Source of the DNA: Mogibacterium sp.
GTDB taxonomy: Bacteria > Bacillota > Clostridia > Peptostreptococcales > Anaerovoracaceae
Reading direction: 5' to 3'
Assembly (NCBI GenBank): GCA_017512145.1
Contig: JAFWHB010000009.1
Span: 53,936-117,935 of the forward strand
Length of the DNA stretch: 64,000 nt
The notes beneath the pieces are model-generated. The model was given only the letters and a program-made list of their open reading frames with translations, did no database searches and was not told where the DNA came from. Each line of letters opens with the position of its first letter. Position 1 is the first letter of the stretch. Positions 45,458-54,281 of this stretch are shown piece after piece. The position numbers and the translations under genes were made by a program.

Positions 45458-46846
45458 CTATGCAGCACTGTCTGCTGCGAGATTTCTAAGCCACCTCTCA
45501 CGTCTCAGCCAGATGTGGAATACACCGACCTTGACGATGTCGATGGTCTTGACCCAGAAGTACAGCATGACCGGGCCAAGATCTGTCAGAAATGCAAGTG
45601 CGAACAGCATCGGCATCATGACAAATACCGTGATAAGAGCATCTGCATAAGCTCCCATAGCTGTGTCGCCTCCAGCTCTTGAAACAGCGAGCTGCGCGTT
45701 CATATAGAGCCATACCGGGAGGAATGATGCGTTGAGGATTACCATGTGTCTGCAGATGGTAATAGCCTCATGGCTCAGCCTTCCGAAGACGACAGGCACA
45801 ATAAGTGTCGTCGACAGGCCAAACAGCATCATGATAAGTCCCAGCACCGCCGAACCGCTGAGAAGCCAGTTCTTCTGCTTCCTGGCTTCGTCGAGTTTGC
45901 CTGCTCCGAGAGTGCTGCCCATAATGACACTTGTCGCAGACGATATCCCGCCAAAGGCAACGAAGAACAGATTTGCTATCGCAAATCCCGCAGCCATTCC
46001 GGATACTACGTCAGCGCCGCCTCTTCCATTGTAGATGGCGGTAGTTATGGTCTCAGACATGACCCATGTCATCTCACTTATAAGAACCATCAGCCCCCTC
46101 TTCAGTATCTCCTTGAAGAGTGAGATATTAACGCCAAACAGCTGCGTTGGTCTTATGATGAACGCAGGTTTCAGTCTGTAGCATACGATTATATATATGA
46201 CAAGCTCGAGGGTTCTTGCTATGACAGTCGCAAGAGCAGCACCCCTGACCCCCATTGCCGGCATACCGAGATGGCCGTAAATGAGGACCCAGTTAAAGAA
46301 CGTATTCGTCAGCGTGGCTACGATAGAGACCACAAGAGGGATCCTTACCTGTCCCGTGTCCCTGAGTGATGTCGCGATGCAGATGGAAACTGTCATCTGT
46401 ATTCCCATAAGGAACATCACTCTTATATATGCTACGCCTTGGTCGAGGATTGCCGAGGCTTCAGTGTTGCCAATCAGCATCAGAGACAGGACCTGTCTAG
46501 GGAAGACGATGCATACAAGGAAGTATGGAATGAATGCAAGGAGACCGATTATCAGCTTGAAACGGAATGCCTGCCTCATCCCCTCCGGGTCCCCTGCTCC
46601 GTAGAACTGGGTCAGGTAAATACCTCCGGACATACATATCGTATTGAGGAATATCATGAATATGAAAAGGATCTGGCCCGCAACATTTACTCCGGACATG
46701 CAAACATCCCCCAGACCCGAAACCATGAAGTTATCGATCAGGGATACAAGGCTCTGGATCAGCTGCTGCAGCATGATCGGAACTGCAATGGCGAGAGCCT
46801 TTCCGTAGAATATTCTGTTGCCGAATAATGAATTATGTGCGGCCAG
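45458..46846 (-). CDS. MATE-family efflux transporter with a probable non-AUG/GUG/UUG start
   Basis: The clear transporter sequence (12 helices, Na+/H+ drug antiport family) has a first ATG at 46774. However, 24 more codons upstream match the expected MATE N-terminus (SLFGNRIFYGKALAIAVPIM leading into MLQQLIQSLVSLIDNFMV). An AAGGAGT site (46859-46853) precedes this; the first suitable start after it is CTG at 46846, 7 bases away, with ATT 46849 as an alternative. No ATG, GTG or TTG exists in frame there. Length would be 462 residues. It shares a short run with the LysR gene downstream. Confidence 0.75.
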   Translation of the reverse strand: MAAHNSLFGNRIFYGKALAIAVPIMLQQLIQSLVSLIDNFMVSGLGDVCMSGVNVAGQILFIFMIFLNTICMSGGIYLTQFYGAGDPEGMRQAFRFKLIIGLLAFIPYFLVCIVFPRQVLSLMLIGNTEASAILDQGVAYIRVMFLMGIQMTVSICIATSLRDTGQVRIPLVVSIVATLTNTFFNWVLIYGHLGMPAMGVRGAALATVIARTLELVIYIIVCYRLKPAFIIRPTQLFGVNISLFKEILKRGLMVLISEMTWVMSETITTAIYNGRGGADVVSGMAAGFAIANLFFVAFGGISSATSVIMGSTLGAGKLDEARKQKNWLLSGSAVLGLIMMLFGLSTTLIVPVVFGRLSHEAITICRHMVILNASFLPVWLYMNAQLAVSRAGGDTAMGAYADALITVFVMMPMLFALAFLTDLGPVMLYFWVKTIDIVKVGVFHIWLRRERWLRNLAADSAA

Positions 46847-46920
46847 AATGATACTCCTTGTGTGCCTGTGATTTTTTGATGCACTTCATCGATTATATCA
46901 GTTTAGGTTCCTAGGTCAAG

Positions 46921-46957
46921 CGTGTTATTGATTAACACGTCAGCACGGCGTTATAAT
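46921..46957 (+). promoter_or_regulatory. Promoter of the second AI-2E transporter with an operator over the -35
   Basis: TTGATT (46928-46933), 18-base spacer, TATAAT (46952-46957). CGTGTTA (46921-46927) and TAACACG (46933-46939) are perfect inverted halves, 5 bases apart, straddling the -35. A repressor bound here would block transcription. Confidence 0.6.
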
Positions 46958-46997
46958 TTAATAAAAAGACGTTACAATCATATAAGGAGGTCTTGAA

Positions 46998-48197
46998 TTG
47001 TTCAGAAAACTGTTTTCCAGACTCGATCCTAAATATACAAAGATATGCCTGTATGCAAGTATCACGTTCATTCTTACTGTGATCACACTCATGCTGCTGC
47101 ATTACAGCAGCCCTTTCTGGGTCAAACTGTGGCATCTCTTCACTGCAGTGCTGAGACCGATAGTACTTGGATTCATCTTCGCATACCTGCTCTCACCTAT
47201 AGTCGAGAAGCTTGAGGCCAAGATGCACGAGTACACTCTTGATAAGGCAGCAAGGCCGGTAGCTGTAGTTATCAGCATCATATTATTCGTAGGATTACTC
47301 GCGCTGTTCGTTAGTGTTGTTGGAATCATGGTCTATCAGAGCTTTTCCACCATCAAGATCACCGGACTCAGGGAGCTTATCGAAACAGCCAGACATGACT
47401 TTGCAGCGTTCAGCATCGCCGTCCAGCGAAAGCTCGCAGACTTTGGTCTCTCATTATCGACGATCAGGACCATCGTCTCGACATTTGCTGATGCGGTCAC
47501 CAACCTCGGCTCGGGTCTTCTGTTCGGTGTGATCTTCGCAGTATATTTCCTGCTCGACACCAGCAATATCACCGGATACTGGGCCCGTGCATATCATCTG
47601 ATCGCAGGACATAAGGCTGAAGCTCAGTTCCAGCAATTCTGCCATGATGCAGATACAGTCTTCTCAGGATATATCCGCGGACAGTTCATTGATGCTTCAA
47701 TTGTCGGTACACTGACCTGCCTGGTACTATCCATTGCAGGCATACCTAATGCAGTCGTCATAGGCATGCTCACAGGATTCGGCAATCTGATTCCTTATGT
47801 AGGACCTGTTGTCGGATATATCACTCTGACACTCGTATGCCTCTCGAGCGGCGCATATGTCAAGCTCGCGATCGGAGCTGTATGTCTCGCAGTCATCCTC
47901 TTCGTCGACGGCAACATCCTTAACCCAAAGCTCTTAAGTAACAGCATCAAGATCCATCCGCTGCTCGTCATAATAGCCCTCATCGGAGGAGGCGCTATCG
48001 GCGGGTTCGTCGGAATGATCGTCGGAGTTCCTATCGCGGCTCTTGGCAAAGTCCAGCTCGACAGATACCTCGACCGCAAGGATGAGACACAGAAGACCAT
48101 TGATGCCGGAGCACATCAGGCCAAGGAGGTCGCCAAGGACATAATCGAACAGTTCACAGACGACGGCAATCACGAATCAATGAAGCATACAAAATAA
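46998..48197 (+). CDS. AI-2E family transporter (paralogue 2)
   Basis: 399 residues. TTG start at 46998, 7 bases after AAGGAGG (46984-46990). Helices typical of the family with FGNLIPYVGPVVGYITLTLV and GNILNPKLLSNSIKIHPLLV near the end, then a charged tail. Not a close copy of the one at 36213; the conserved NPKLL region is intact in both. Substrate unknown. Confidence 0.88.
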   Translation: MFRKLFSRLDPKYTKICLYASITFILTVITLMLLHYSSPFWVKLWHLFTAVLRPIVLGFIFAYLLSPIVEKLEAKMHEYTLDKAARPVAVVISIILFVGLLALFVSVVGIMVYQSFSTIKITGLRELIETARHDFAAFSIAVQRKLADFGLSLSTIRTIVSTFADAVTNLGSGLLFGVIFAVYFLLDTSNITGYWARAYHLIAGHKAEAQFQQFCHDADTVFSGYIRGQFIDASIVGTLTCLVLSIAGIPNAVVIGMLTGFGNLIPYVGPVVGYITLTLVCLSSGAYVKLAIGAVCLAVILFVDGNILNPKLLSNSIKIHPLLVIIALIGGGAIGGFVGMIVGVPIAALGKVQLDRYLDRKDETQKTIDAGAHQAKEVAKDIIEQFTDDGNHESMKHTK

Positions 48198-48208
48198 CAG
48201 CAATACAA

Positions 48209-48244
48209 AACGGCGACAGCTTCTATACAGAAGCCATCGCCGTT
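48209..48244. terminator. Terminator between the AI-2E gene and the fused acetyltransferase-glycosylase gene
   Basis: AACGGCGAcaGCTTCT (48209-48224) pairs with 48229-48244 apart from a 2-base internal mismatch; TATTATAT lies on the plus side. Confidence 0.75.
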
Positions 48245-48260
48245 ATTATATGACACGGGA

Positions 48261-49556
48261 TCATCTTTCCTGGAGATTTCTGAATCTGCAGTCCAGCAGA
48301 TGGTCATTCACAAGCCCTATTGCCTGCATGAAAGAGTATGTAATCACAGGTCCGACAAAAGCCATTCCCCTTTTCTTGAGATCATGGCTCATCTTCCTCG
48401 AGATCTCTGATTCGGTAGGCATCTCGGCGCTTGTTTGCCAATGGCCATCGATCTGCTCGCCTCCTGTATATCCCCAGAAGTACGCATCAAGGCTGCCAAA
48501 TTCATCGATTATCTTCTTCGCGGCGACAGCATTCTTGCGGACGCTGAAGATCTTGTTCTTGTTACGTATAAGTCCTGTATTATCCATGAGGCTGTACAGG
48601 TAATCGTCAGTCATAGCCGCGCATTTATCTATGTCGAAATTGAAGAAAGCATCCTTATACGCCTGCCTCTTGTTGATGATAGTTCTCCATGAGAGGCCGG
48701 TGCTCTGCCCTTCCAGACACAGCATTTCGAAGATATGCCTGTCATCATGGGAGATCCTGCACCACTCATGATCGTGATACTCCGTCAGCAGCGGATCCTT
48801 GATCGCCCAAAGTCTGCAATCACTCTCCTTAGTCTGTGGATCCTCTCCGCGCCAGTATTCGAATGTCAGCTTGTCGTATTTGTTATCTCCTACAGTGAGG
48901 CCGCCCTTCTCAGTCCGGATCAGCTTCATTCCTGACTTCTCAAGAACTTTGCGCGAGCCGGTATTCTCAGCTGCGCACCATGCAGTCACGCACGGTATAC
49001 CCTCGTTCTCCGTCAGATACTCAAGGATCTTCGTTAGTGCCTCTGTTGCAAAGCCTCGTCCCTGCCAGTCTTTGCTCACGCTGAATCCGACTTCGATCTG
49101 ATGCCCGTCAAAGTCGTATGCCCCAATCGTTCCGACAACGACACCATCAACATCCATTACCCACGAATATGAACGCTCATCGTCATAGCTATCTATAAAA
49201 CGCTGTACTGTCTCCTGTGCCATCTCCATGGTCGCATAAGGATTCCACCCCGAATACTTATACATGTCCGGATCTGTGCCGAATTTGTCATAAAGCAGCT
49301 CAGCATCATCCGGCTGGTATCTTCTCAGTATCAGATTCTCTGTCCAGATCTCAGCAGTCCCGTGCGGAACGATCTCCTCTATTGACTTGATCTGAGTATT
49401 GTAGATCAGACAGTCTTCGATGAAGATTCCGTCCTCATCTCCGCCGTACTCGCACTCTAAGAACTCTTCGCCCGCATAACTTGCGCGGCCTGAGAATGAT
49501 TCGCCATATATATCCCTGATGCGGACGTACTTGCCATCGTATTTCGAAATGTCCAT
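48261..49556 (-). CDS. Three-domain fusion: small beta domain + GNAT acetyltransferase + DNA-3-methyladenine glycosylase I
   Basis: 431 residues from ATG 49556 (AAAGG 7 bases upstream; an earlier TTG at 49580 is less likely). Residues 1-60 look like a small SH3/LSm-like beta domain (YVRIRDIYGESFSGRASY). Residues 70-235 form a RimJ/RimL-type GNAT (WQGRGFATEALTK, ENTGSRKVLEKSG). Residues 245-428 are Tag: Cys247, His261, His419 and Cys423 match the zinc ligands, and LCLEGQSTGLSW holds the catalytic Glu. Tag removes 3-methyladenine from DNA. The fusion with an acetyltransferase is unusual. Confidence 0.9.
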   Translation of the reverse strand: MDISKYDGKYVRIRDIYGESFSGRASYAGEEFLECEYGGDEDGIFIEDCLIYNTQIKSIEEIVPHGTAEIWTENLILRRYQPDDAELLYDKFGTDPDMYKYSGWNPYATMEMAQETVQRFIDSYDDERSYSWVMDVDGVVVGTIGAYDFDGHQIEVGFSVSKDWQGRGFATEALTKILEYLTENEGIPCVTAWCAAENTGSRKVLEKSGMKLIRTEKGGLTVGDNKYDKLTFEYWRGEDPQTKESDCRLWAIKDPLLTEYHDHEWCRISHDDRHIFEMLCLEGQSTGLSWRTIINKRQAYKDAFFNFDIDKCAAMTDDYLYSLMDNTGLIRNKNKIFSVRKNAVAAKKIIDEFGSLDAYFWGYTGGEQIDGHWQTSAEMPTESEISRKMSHDLKKRGMAFVGPVITYSFMQAIGLVNDHLLDCRFRNLQER

Positions 49557-49716
49557 TGTATTACCTTTCGATTCATGCAAATTACTGTCATATGTGATTG
49601 CATTCTAATTCTAACATACGGCAGGAATCATACAAAGTGCCGCAGACAGTGTTAATCTTCTGTTCAGATGTTCTTGGTCTTTCGTAACCTTCGGCCTGTA
49701 ATCGCCGCAAACAATC

Positions 49717-49742
49717 AGACCCGCTGGAGTTCCAGCGGGTCT
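49717..49742. terminator. Terminator of the XRE gene; member of a dispersed terminator family
   Basis: AGACCCGCTGG (49717-49727) and CCAGCGGGTCT (49732-49742), loop AGTT. Near-identical hairpins recur at 59001-59026 and 61798-61822. Confidence 0.8.
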
Positions 49743-49745
49743 TGT

Positions 49746-49940
49746 TTAGTCTTCCCAGAAAAGCTCATCAAGGGTCTTCCCTAGTTCGCGGCATATAGCT
49801 ATGCAAAGGTTGATCGTGGGGTTATAGTCGCCCTTCTCTATTGCGCTGATGGTCTGCCTTGATACGCCTATAAGGTCGGCAAGCTGCTGCTGTGATAGAT
49901 CCCTGGCGACACGGGCGGATTTCATTCTCAGGTTCTTCAT
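49746..49940 (-). CDS. XRE-family (Cro/CI) transcriptional regulator, 64 aa
   Basis: An HTH-only protein: LSQQQLADLIGVSRQTISAIEKGDYNPTINLCIAICRELG, the typical small regulator that pairs with DUF membrane proteins. 24 bases downstream of the membrane protein gene. Confidence 0.92.
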   Translation of the reverse strand: MKNLRMKSARVARDLSQQQLADLIGVSRQTISAIEKGDYNPTINLCIAICRELGKTLDELFWED

Positions 49941-49964
49941 GGTTATTACTCGCCTTTCACATGA

Positions 49965-50504
49965 TCACATCACATCATCTTCTGCAGCTTCCTTATCCAG
50001 ATTGCGCTGCTTGACCTTGAGCGCTATCAGGATAATCGCGAAAGACACGCAGAAGAGCAGCGATACGCACGGTCCGAAAGCGAGTTTGCCATCCACCATG
50101 GCTCCGTCCCTGAGTCCCGTGATTCCCGAGATTATGTTGCAGACTATGACGACCCACATCACAGCGCGGTACGTTCTGGCGTCTGTTCCGACTCCGAAGT
50201 ACGAATCATTCTTGATACAGTAGAGCGCATAAACCATAACTCCGGCAAGTATTATTATGAATGTTGCAAGTGTACGCGTAACCGGCAGAGTTTCGAATGC
50301 GCCAAAGCTCTCTATCAGGAGATCCAGCGTCAAGAGTATGAGAATTGTAAAGAATGCATACTTGTATCCCCTACCTCTTACGAGTTCCTGCCTCTCGTCA
50401 AATTTGCCTTTCATATACTTCTTGCTGAACTTCCATACAAGAGCGAATATTATCAAAGCGGTCACAATGCCAAATGCCAGACCTGCTGCATAACTTGTAT
50501 TCAT
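49965..50504 (-). CDS. Four-helix membrane protein paired with the XRE regulator
   Basis: 179 residues, hydrophobic segments near 6-25, 50-66, 80-97, 115-135 and 145-162 (five possible), a KFDERQELVRGRGYKYAFF stretch after helix 1, and a charged tail. This FDERQ motif marks the uncharacterised membrane proteins found next to small XRE regulators in Bacillota. The function is not known; the pair probably forms a regulated unit. Confidence 0.8.
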   Translation of the reverse strand: MNTSYAAGLAFGIVTALIIFALVWKFSKKYMKGKFDERQELVRGRGYKYAFFTILILLTLDLLIESFGAFETLPVTRTLATFIIILAGVMVYALYCIKNDSYFGVGTDARTYRAVMWVVIVCNIISGITGLRDGAMVDGKLAFGPCVSLLFCVSFAIILIALKVKQRNLDKEAAEDDVM

Positions 50505-50553
50505 ATCGTTACCTCCTTCAGGATTGAATCGTTACTGATCCCTTGTGAGGTTA

Positions 50554-50595
50554 TAATACACCCGCAATAGCATTTTGTCAAATATATTTGACAAT
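50554..50595 (-). promoter_or_regulatory. Promoter and 20-bp palindromic operator of the XRE/membrane-protein pair
   Basis: On the minus strand TTGACA (50582-50577), 17-base spacer, TATTAT (50559-50554). The -35 sits in a perfect palindrome, TTGTCAAATATATTTGACAA (50576-50595). A further TTTGTCA occurs near 50608. The arrangement is typical of autorepression by the 64-residue XRE protein. Confidence 0.8.
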
Positions 50596-50624
50596 TAAAA
50601 AGAAATATTTGTCATTCGAGATCT

Positions 50625-51224
50625 TCAGTCTGGCTGCTGGCCGTCATGTGCTTTCCACATGCACTCGGTGATCTTCATATCCGTGAATACTGCACTGAAT
50701 TGTGAGTCCTCCGGACTGCATGCATAAATGCCAAATCGAATCTTGCCTGCGCCTTCCCACATGTGGCAAACTCTCATCTGCGTGAAGTGTTCACCATCCT
50801 GTGAACACTCAATGCAGTAATCATCATTTCTTCTGCTGAGGCGATACCACATAGCTTTGACATCTGCCGGGATCGCTGTAGTTGCCCAGTCAGAGTAACC
50901 ATGATTAGTCACTACAGAACCAAGGTGCTGGAAGCTCTCATTCTCATACTCTACTGAAGCCTTTAGCCAGTTTTCGCTGTCGAGATACATAACGATACCG
51001 CACTGGTCAAATCGATGATGGCTTTCTGTATAGTCAGTTCTGACGGTGAACGAAAAGAATTGTTCGTCAGTATCGAACTGAAGAACAGGCGCATTATCGT
51101 TACGGAAGTGATAATAAGTACGCTGCCACAGATCTGTGTGAGGCAGCGTTGTTATTTCTATTCTGTCGGACTGAATGGAGTACTCTGCTGGCTCCCTGGT
51201 CCATTTCATATCATTAATAATCAT
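50625..51224 (-). CDS. DUF1349 family protein (concanavalin A-like fold)
   Basis: 199 residues. VRTDYTESHHRFDQCGIVMYLDSENWLKASVEYENE and WYRLSRRNDDYCIECSQDG are the DUF1349 signature seen in proteins annotated as regulation of enolase protein 1. A jelly-roll carbohydrate-binding-like fold is expected, no enzyme motif. Cytosolic (no signal peptide). Biological role unknown. Confidence 0.85.
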   Translation of the reverse strand: MIINDMKWTREPAEYSIQSDRIEITTLPHTDLWQRTYYHFRNDNAPVLQFDTDEQFFSFTVRTDYTESHHRFDQCGIVMYLDSENWLKASVEYENESFQHLGSVVTNHGYSDWATTAIPADVKAMWYRLSRRNDDYCIECSQDGEHFTQMRVCHMWEGAGKIRFGIYACSPEDSQFSAVFTDMKITECMWKAHDGQQPD

Positions 51225-51258
51225 GTAACAATCCTCTCGGTTTCTATCGAATCAATTG

Positions 51259-52221
51259 TTATCTGAGCACTTGCCTGATGACTCTGTGGAAATTGCCTCT
51301 GGCGATCTTCTCCTTGTCTTCTTTGCTCATTCCCATTTCATCGAAGATGCTGAACAGATTAGGTACTTCAGTGCAGTTGCGGAGGCCGGAAGTATAGCCG
51401 CCGTTGTCTCCGTAACTTGCCCCATAATCGATCATATCCACGAAGTCAAAGCCCAGTCCGACATGGTCTATTCCCATGACATCGATCATATGGGCTGCAT
51501 GTTCAGCTAGCCTTCTGACCGTCCTCTGACGAGGATCAGAACTTATGAAGCGATTGTAAGCGTTGATACCAACAACGCCTCCAGTAGATGCGATTGCGCG
51601 AAGCTGATCGTCCGTCAGATTCCTTCCTGCAGGGCAAAGCGCTGAAGCGTTCGAATGCGAGGCTATGACTGGCGTGTGCGCAAGGTCAATGACATCCCAG
51701 AAGCCTGCCTCATTCAGGTGCGATACATCAACGATCATGCCGAGATCCTGCATCCTCCTGACAACAGCTTTGCCAAGATCTGTCAGCCCATGGTCAGCGC
51801 CCGAACTTGCACCGGCACCAAGGGAATTCTCTTCGTTCCAGGTCAGCATCGCTTCTCTTGCGCCGAATTCGTAGTATTCATCAAGTCTGGAGATATCATC
51901 TCCGATATATGCCATGCCCTCGACGCCGATGAATACGTAGATCTTCCCATCAGCTATAGCAGACATCATCTCATCGTAATTATGGACGATACGAATCGCG
52001 TCACAGGTCTTAATTTCTGTTCTTATGCTGTCCATGATCTGGTGTGTCCTGAGGGCATAATCATCATCATGCGGCGGATCGACCCAGATTACGAAGAAGC
52101 TCCCCTCAATTCCGCCTTTGCGGAACTTCTCAAGGTGTCTCTTGTTGAAAATATCTGTATTACCGAGTTCGAGCTGCTGAGTGACATCGCACCAGATATC
52201 AGAGTGAGAATCAAAATACAT
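51259..52221 (-). CDS. Membrane dipeptidase family (peptidase M19)
   Basis: 320 residues. Metal-ligand motifs: HSDIWCD near the N-terminus, IGVEGMAYIG (Glu), VSHLNEAGFWDV and ASHSNASAL (His). Family members are zinc dipeptidases that may act on D-amino acid-containing peptides. No signal peptide. The preceding lipoprotein gene ends 5 bases upstream, so the two are coupled. Confidence 0.9.
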   Translation of the reverse strand: MYFDSHSDIWCDVTQQLELGNTDIFNKRHLEKFRKGGIEGSFFVIWVDPPHDDDYALRTHQIMDSIRTEIKTCDAIRIVHNYDEMMSAIADGKIYVFIGVEGMAYIGDDISRLDEYYEFGAREAMLTWNEENSLGAGASSGADHGLTDLGKAVVRRMQDLGMIVDVSHLNEAGFWDVIDLAHTPVIASHSNASALCPAGRNLTDDQLRAIASTGGVVGINAYNRFISSDPRQRTVRRLAEHAAHMIDVMGIDHVGLGFDFVDMIDYGASYGDNGGYTSGLRNCTEVPNLFSIFDEMGMSKEDKEKIARGNFHRVIRQVLR

Positions 52222-52226
52222 TGCGC

Positions 52227-53120
52227 TTACCTCCCGATAATGTCATACACAAATACCTCGTGTATTTCTTCGCTGTAGCCTTCATAGAATCCGCTCGGCA
52301 TTCCCGCTATGATTCTTGCGCCTCTGTTATACAGAAGCAGCAGCTGACCGTTCTCCTCATTGAACGTAAGGCCTTCGATTTCACCCTGCCTGGTAACATC
52401 ATCAAAGGCTTTGACCATGGTGACCTTGCCGGTTTGCCCGTCTTCAGCAACATCTATCCTGTACATATGATCCGGTTCGTCCTTATCAGCATCTCCGTCA
52501 TCGCTTGTTACATACAGGTCCCCACCAAAGCAGGCTACGCCCTGGAGCCACTTTGGCGCTGGATCCATCTTCAGCGTACCCTTGTAATCTCCTGTATCCA
52601 GGTCGTACATGTAAAGATACTCACTGGATGTATCATCGATCCACGAGGTCATATATACAGTTCTGGTATCCGGATCTACAGCAATTCCACTGCACTCCAG
52701 CTGGCCGGTATCGGGACGGAACGGAAAGACTCTTTTGAGCTTAAGTGTATCGCCGTCATAAACTGCGACCTGAATGTTCTTCCCTTCGCCGTCCATGAAG
52801 TATTCCACGCCCAAGTACAGCTCGTTGTTGTACACATCTATATCACCGATATGGTTGACTTCAAGTTCATAACCCTCAAATGGGTCTGTGTTCTCTGCAA
52901 TTATGTTCCAGTCACTGTCATATTTGGTCAGGGTCCCTGAGCCACTTACCCAGTAGCAGCCATTCTCTGTGCATATACCCTGTCTGCCCGCGACCGGATG
53001 AACCTCTGCAAGCTCATATTTGGTTGAAACTTCAGTCTCTGAGCTTCCGCATCCTGCACAGAATGCTGTTATTATTACCGCAAGAGTAAGTATTGTTACT
53101 AATCGATATGGTTTTTTCAT
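52227..53120 (-). CDS. Lipoprotein, beta-propeller-like
   Basis: 297 residues. A signal peptide ends in FCAGCG (lipobox Cys near residue 24). The mature part holds repeated strand patterns (DIDVYNNELYLGVEYF, GIAVDPDTRTVYMTSWID, GVACFGGDLYVTSDDG, GLTFNEENGQLLLLYNRG) suggesting a beta-propeller of the SMP-30/NHL type. No catalytic residues evident. Surface-anchored. Confidence 0.7.
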   Translation of the reverse strand: MKKPYRLVTILTLAVIITAFCAGCGSSETEVSTKYELAEVHPVAGRQGICTENGCYWVSGSGTLTKYDSDWNIIAENTDPFEGYELEVNHIGDIDVYNNELYLGVEYFMDGEGKNIQVAVYDGDTLKLKRVFPFRPDTGQLECSGIAVDPDTRTVYMTSWIDDTSSEYLYMYDLDTGDYKGTLKMDPAPKWLQGVACFGGDLYVTSDDGDADKDEPDHMYRIDVAEDGQTGKVTMVKAFDDVTRQGEIEGLTFNEENGQLLLLYNRGARIIAGMPSGFYEGYSEEIHEVFVYDIIGR

Positions 53121-53138
53121 GATATTATCTCACCCGAA

Positions 53139-53504
53139 CTATACTATGGTATATTCCTCTGAAGCCAGAACGTTCAATGCCCTCTCATAGTTATCTTCTT
53201 TGACAAGAATGTAATCTGTGTTATAAGTCGATACTGCAAAGATACCAATTGAATTCTCTGCGAGGATGCCTGACAGTTTTGACAGAATTCCAATCAATGA
53301 GAAGTCGAGAACCCCCTGAATACGGAATCCTCTCCATCCATCGTCACGCTCGGTTGTGTTCTGAGGCGTATCCTCAGTTCTGCATACCAGCGATAATTCT
53401 TCGTCCGTCTTACCGATAAAGTAGAAATCGGCATCCAGGTTGATATCAGACACATCCTTCACTTTACAGACAGTCAATTGATGATCGATTCTCTTCAGTT
53501 CCAT
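53139..53504 (-). CDS. ACT-domain protein, 121 aa
   Basis: Two ACT-like units: ADFYFIGKTDEELSLVCRTEDTP and LDFSLIGILSKLSGILAENSIGIFAVSTYNTDYILVKEDN. This matches the small uncharacterised ACT-domain family (COG3603). Probably binds an amino acid. The lipoprotein gene lies 18 bases downstream. Confidence 0.85.
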   Translation of the reverse strand: MELKRIDHQLTVCKVKDVSDINLDADFYFIGKTDEELSLVCRTEDTPQNTTERDDGWRGFRIQGVLDFSLIGILSKLSGILAENSIGIFAVSTYNTDYILVKEDNYERALNVLASEEYTIV

Positions 53505-53538
53505 GTATTTGTATTTTCCTCCTCATCAAATTCTGTTA

Positions 53539-54114
53539 TCAGATCAACTGGTAGGTCGCCTTTCTGAATGTGTAGCTGCCAAAATCAAATTTCTTAGGAT
53601 CTACCTTGTTCGCCAGCTCCCGGCTTGTTATAAAATCCGCCGAAACATTTATTAGAAGTTGCTTCCCGCCTGTCTCAACAAGATAATAAGCAGATGCATC
53701 ATTCAGATAATCCGCGCCCTGAATGATTCCAGGACCTGCAATAAGGTCTGCAATCCATTCGAGTTTACTCATCCTTTTCCTCCGGATGAGCGGATATATC
53801 GCATCTGCAGCACTGTATTTAGAATAACATGCTGCATCCTTTTTATCTCTGCATTTACCTGTAACTTCAAATGAATCGAGATCAACAGCCTCTTTCGTTT
53901 CGTTAAAGCTAAGCTTTTCCTCCTCATCCAGAAGGTAATCAAGGCTGACATCAAGCAGCTGCGCCATCACTTTCAGATTGTTTACATCAGGCATTCCTTT
54001 GTCTGATTCCCATTTGGCTATCGCAGATCTTGATACACTCATTTTCTCAGCAAACTGCTCCTGAGATAAACCTGCCTCTTTTCTTGCACACTTTAGCTTT
54101 TCTCCAAATGTCAT
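53539..54114 (-). CDS. XRE-family regulator with a C-terminal domain
   Basis: 191 residues. HTH LSQEQFAEKMSVSRSAIAKWESDKGMPDVNNLKVMAQLLDVSLDYLL; the remaining 110 residues have no recognisable domain (TKEAVDLDSFEVTGKCRDKKDAACYSKYS..., then LEWIADLIAGPG). ATG preceded by AGGAGGTCATC. Targets unknown. Confidence 0.88.
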   Translation of the reverse strand: MTFGEKLKCARKEAGLSQEQFAEKMSVSRSAIAKWESDKGMPDVNNLKVMAQLLDVSLDYLLDEEEKLSFNETKEAVDLDSFEVTGKCRDKKDAACYSKYSAADAIYPLIRRKRMSKLEWIADLIAGPGIIQGADYLNDASAYYLVETGGKQLLINVSADFITSRELANKVDPKKFDFGSYTFRKATYQLI

Positions 54115-54281
54115 GATGATGACCTCCTTTTATACTTCCAGTCAGTGCTGATTTATTTGCAGCCTCATCATAGACCGGATTCTAAGTGGCAGAAAAGAAA
54201 CGTACTGTGACAAAGCTGTTACTCTCCGTAACATTGACTAATCTGAATTCAAGCCTTAAGCTCGTACATGCGTATCCTTGC

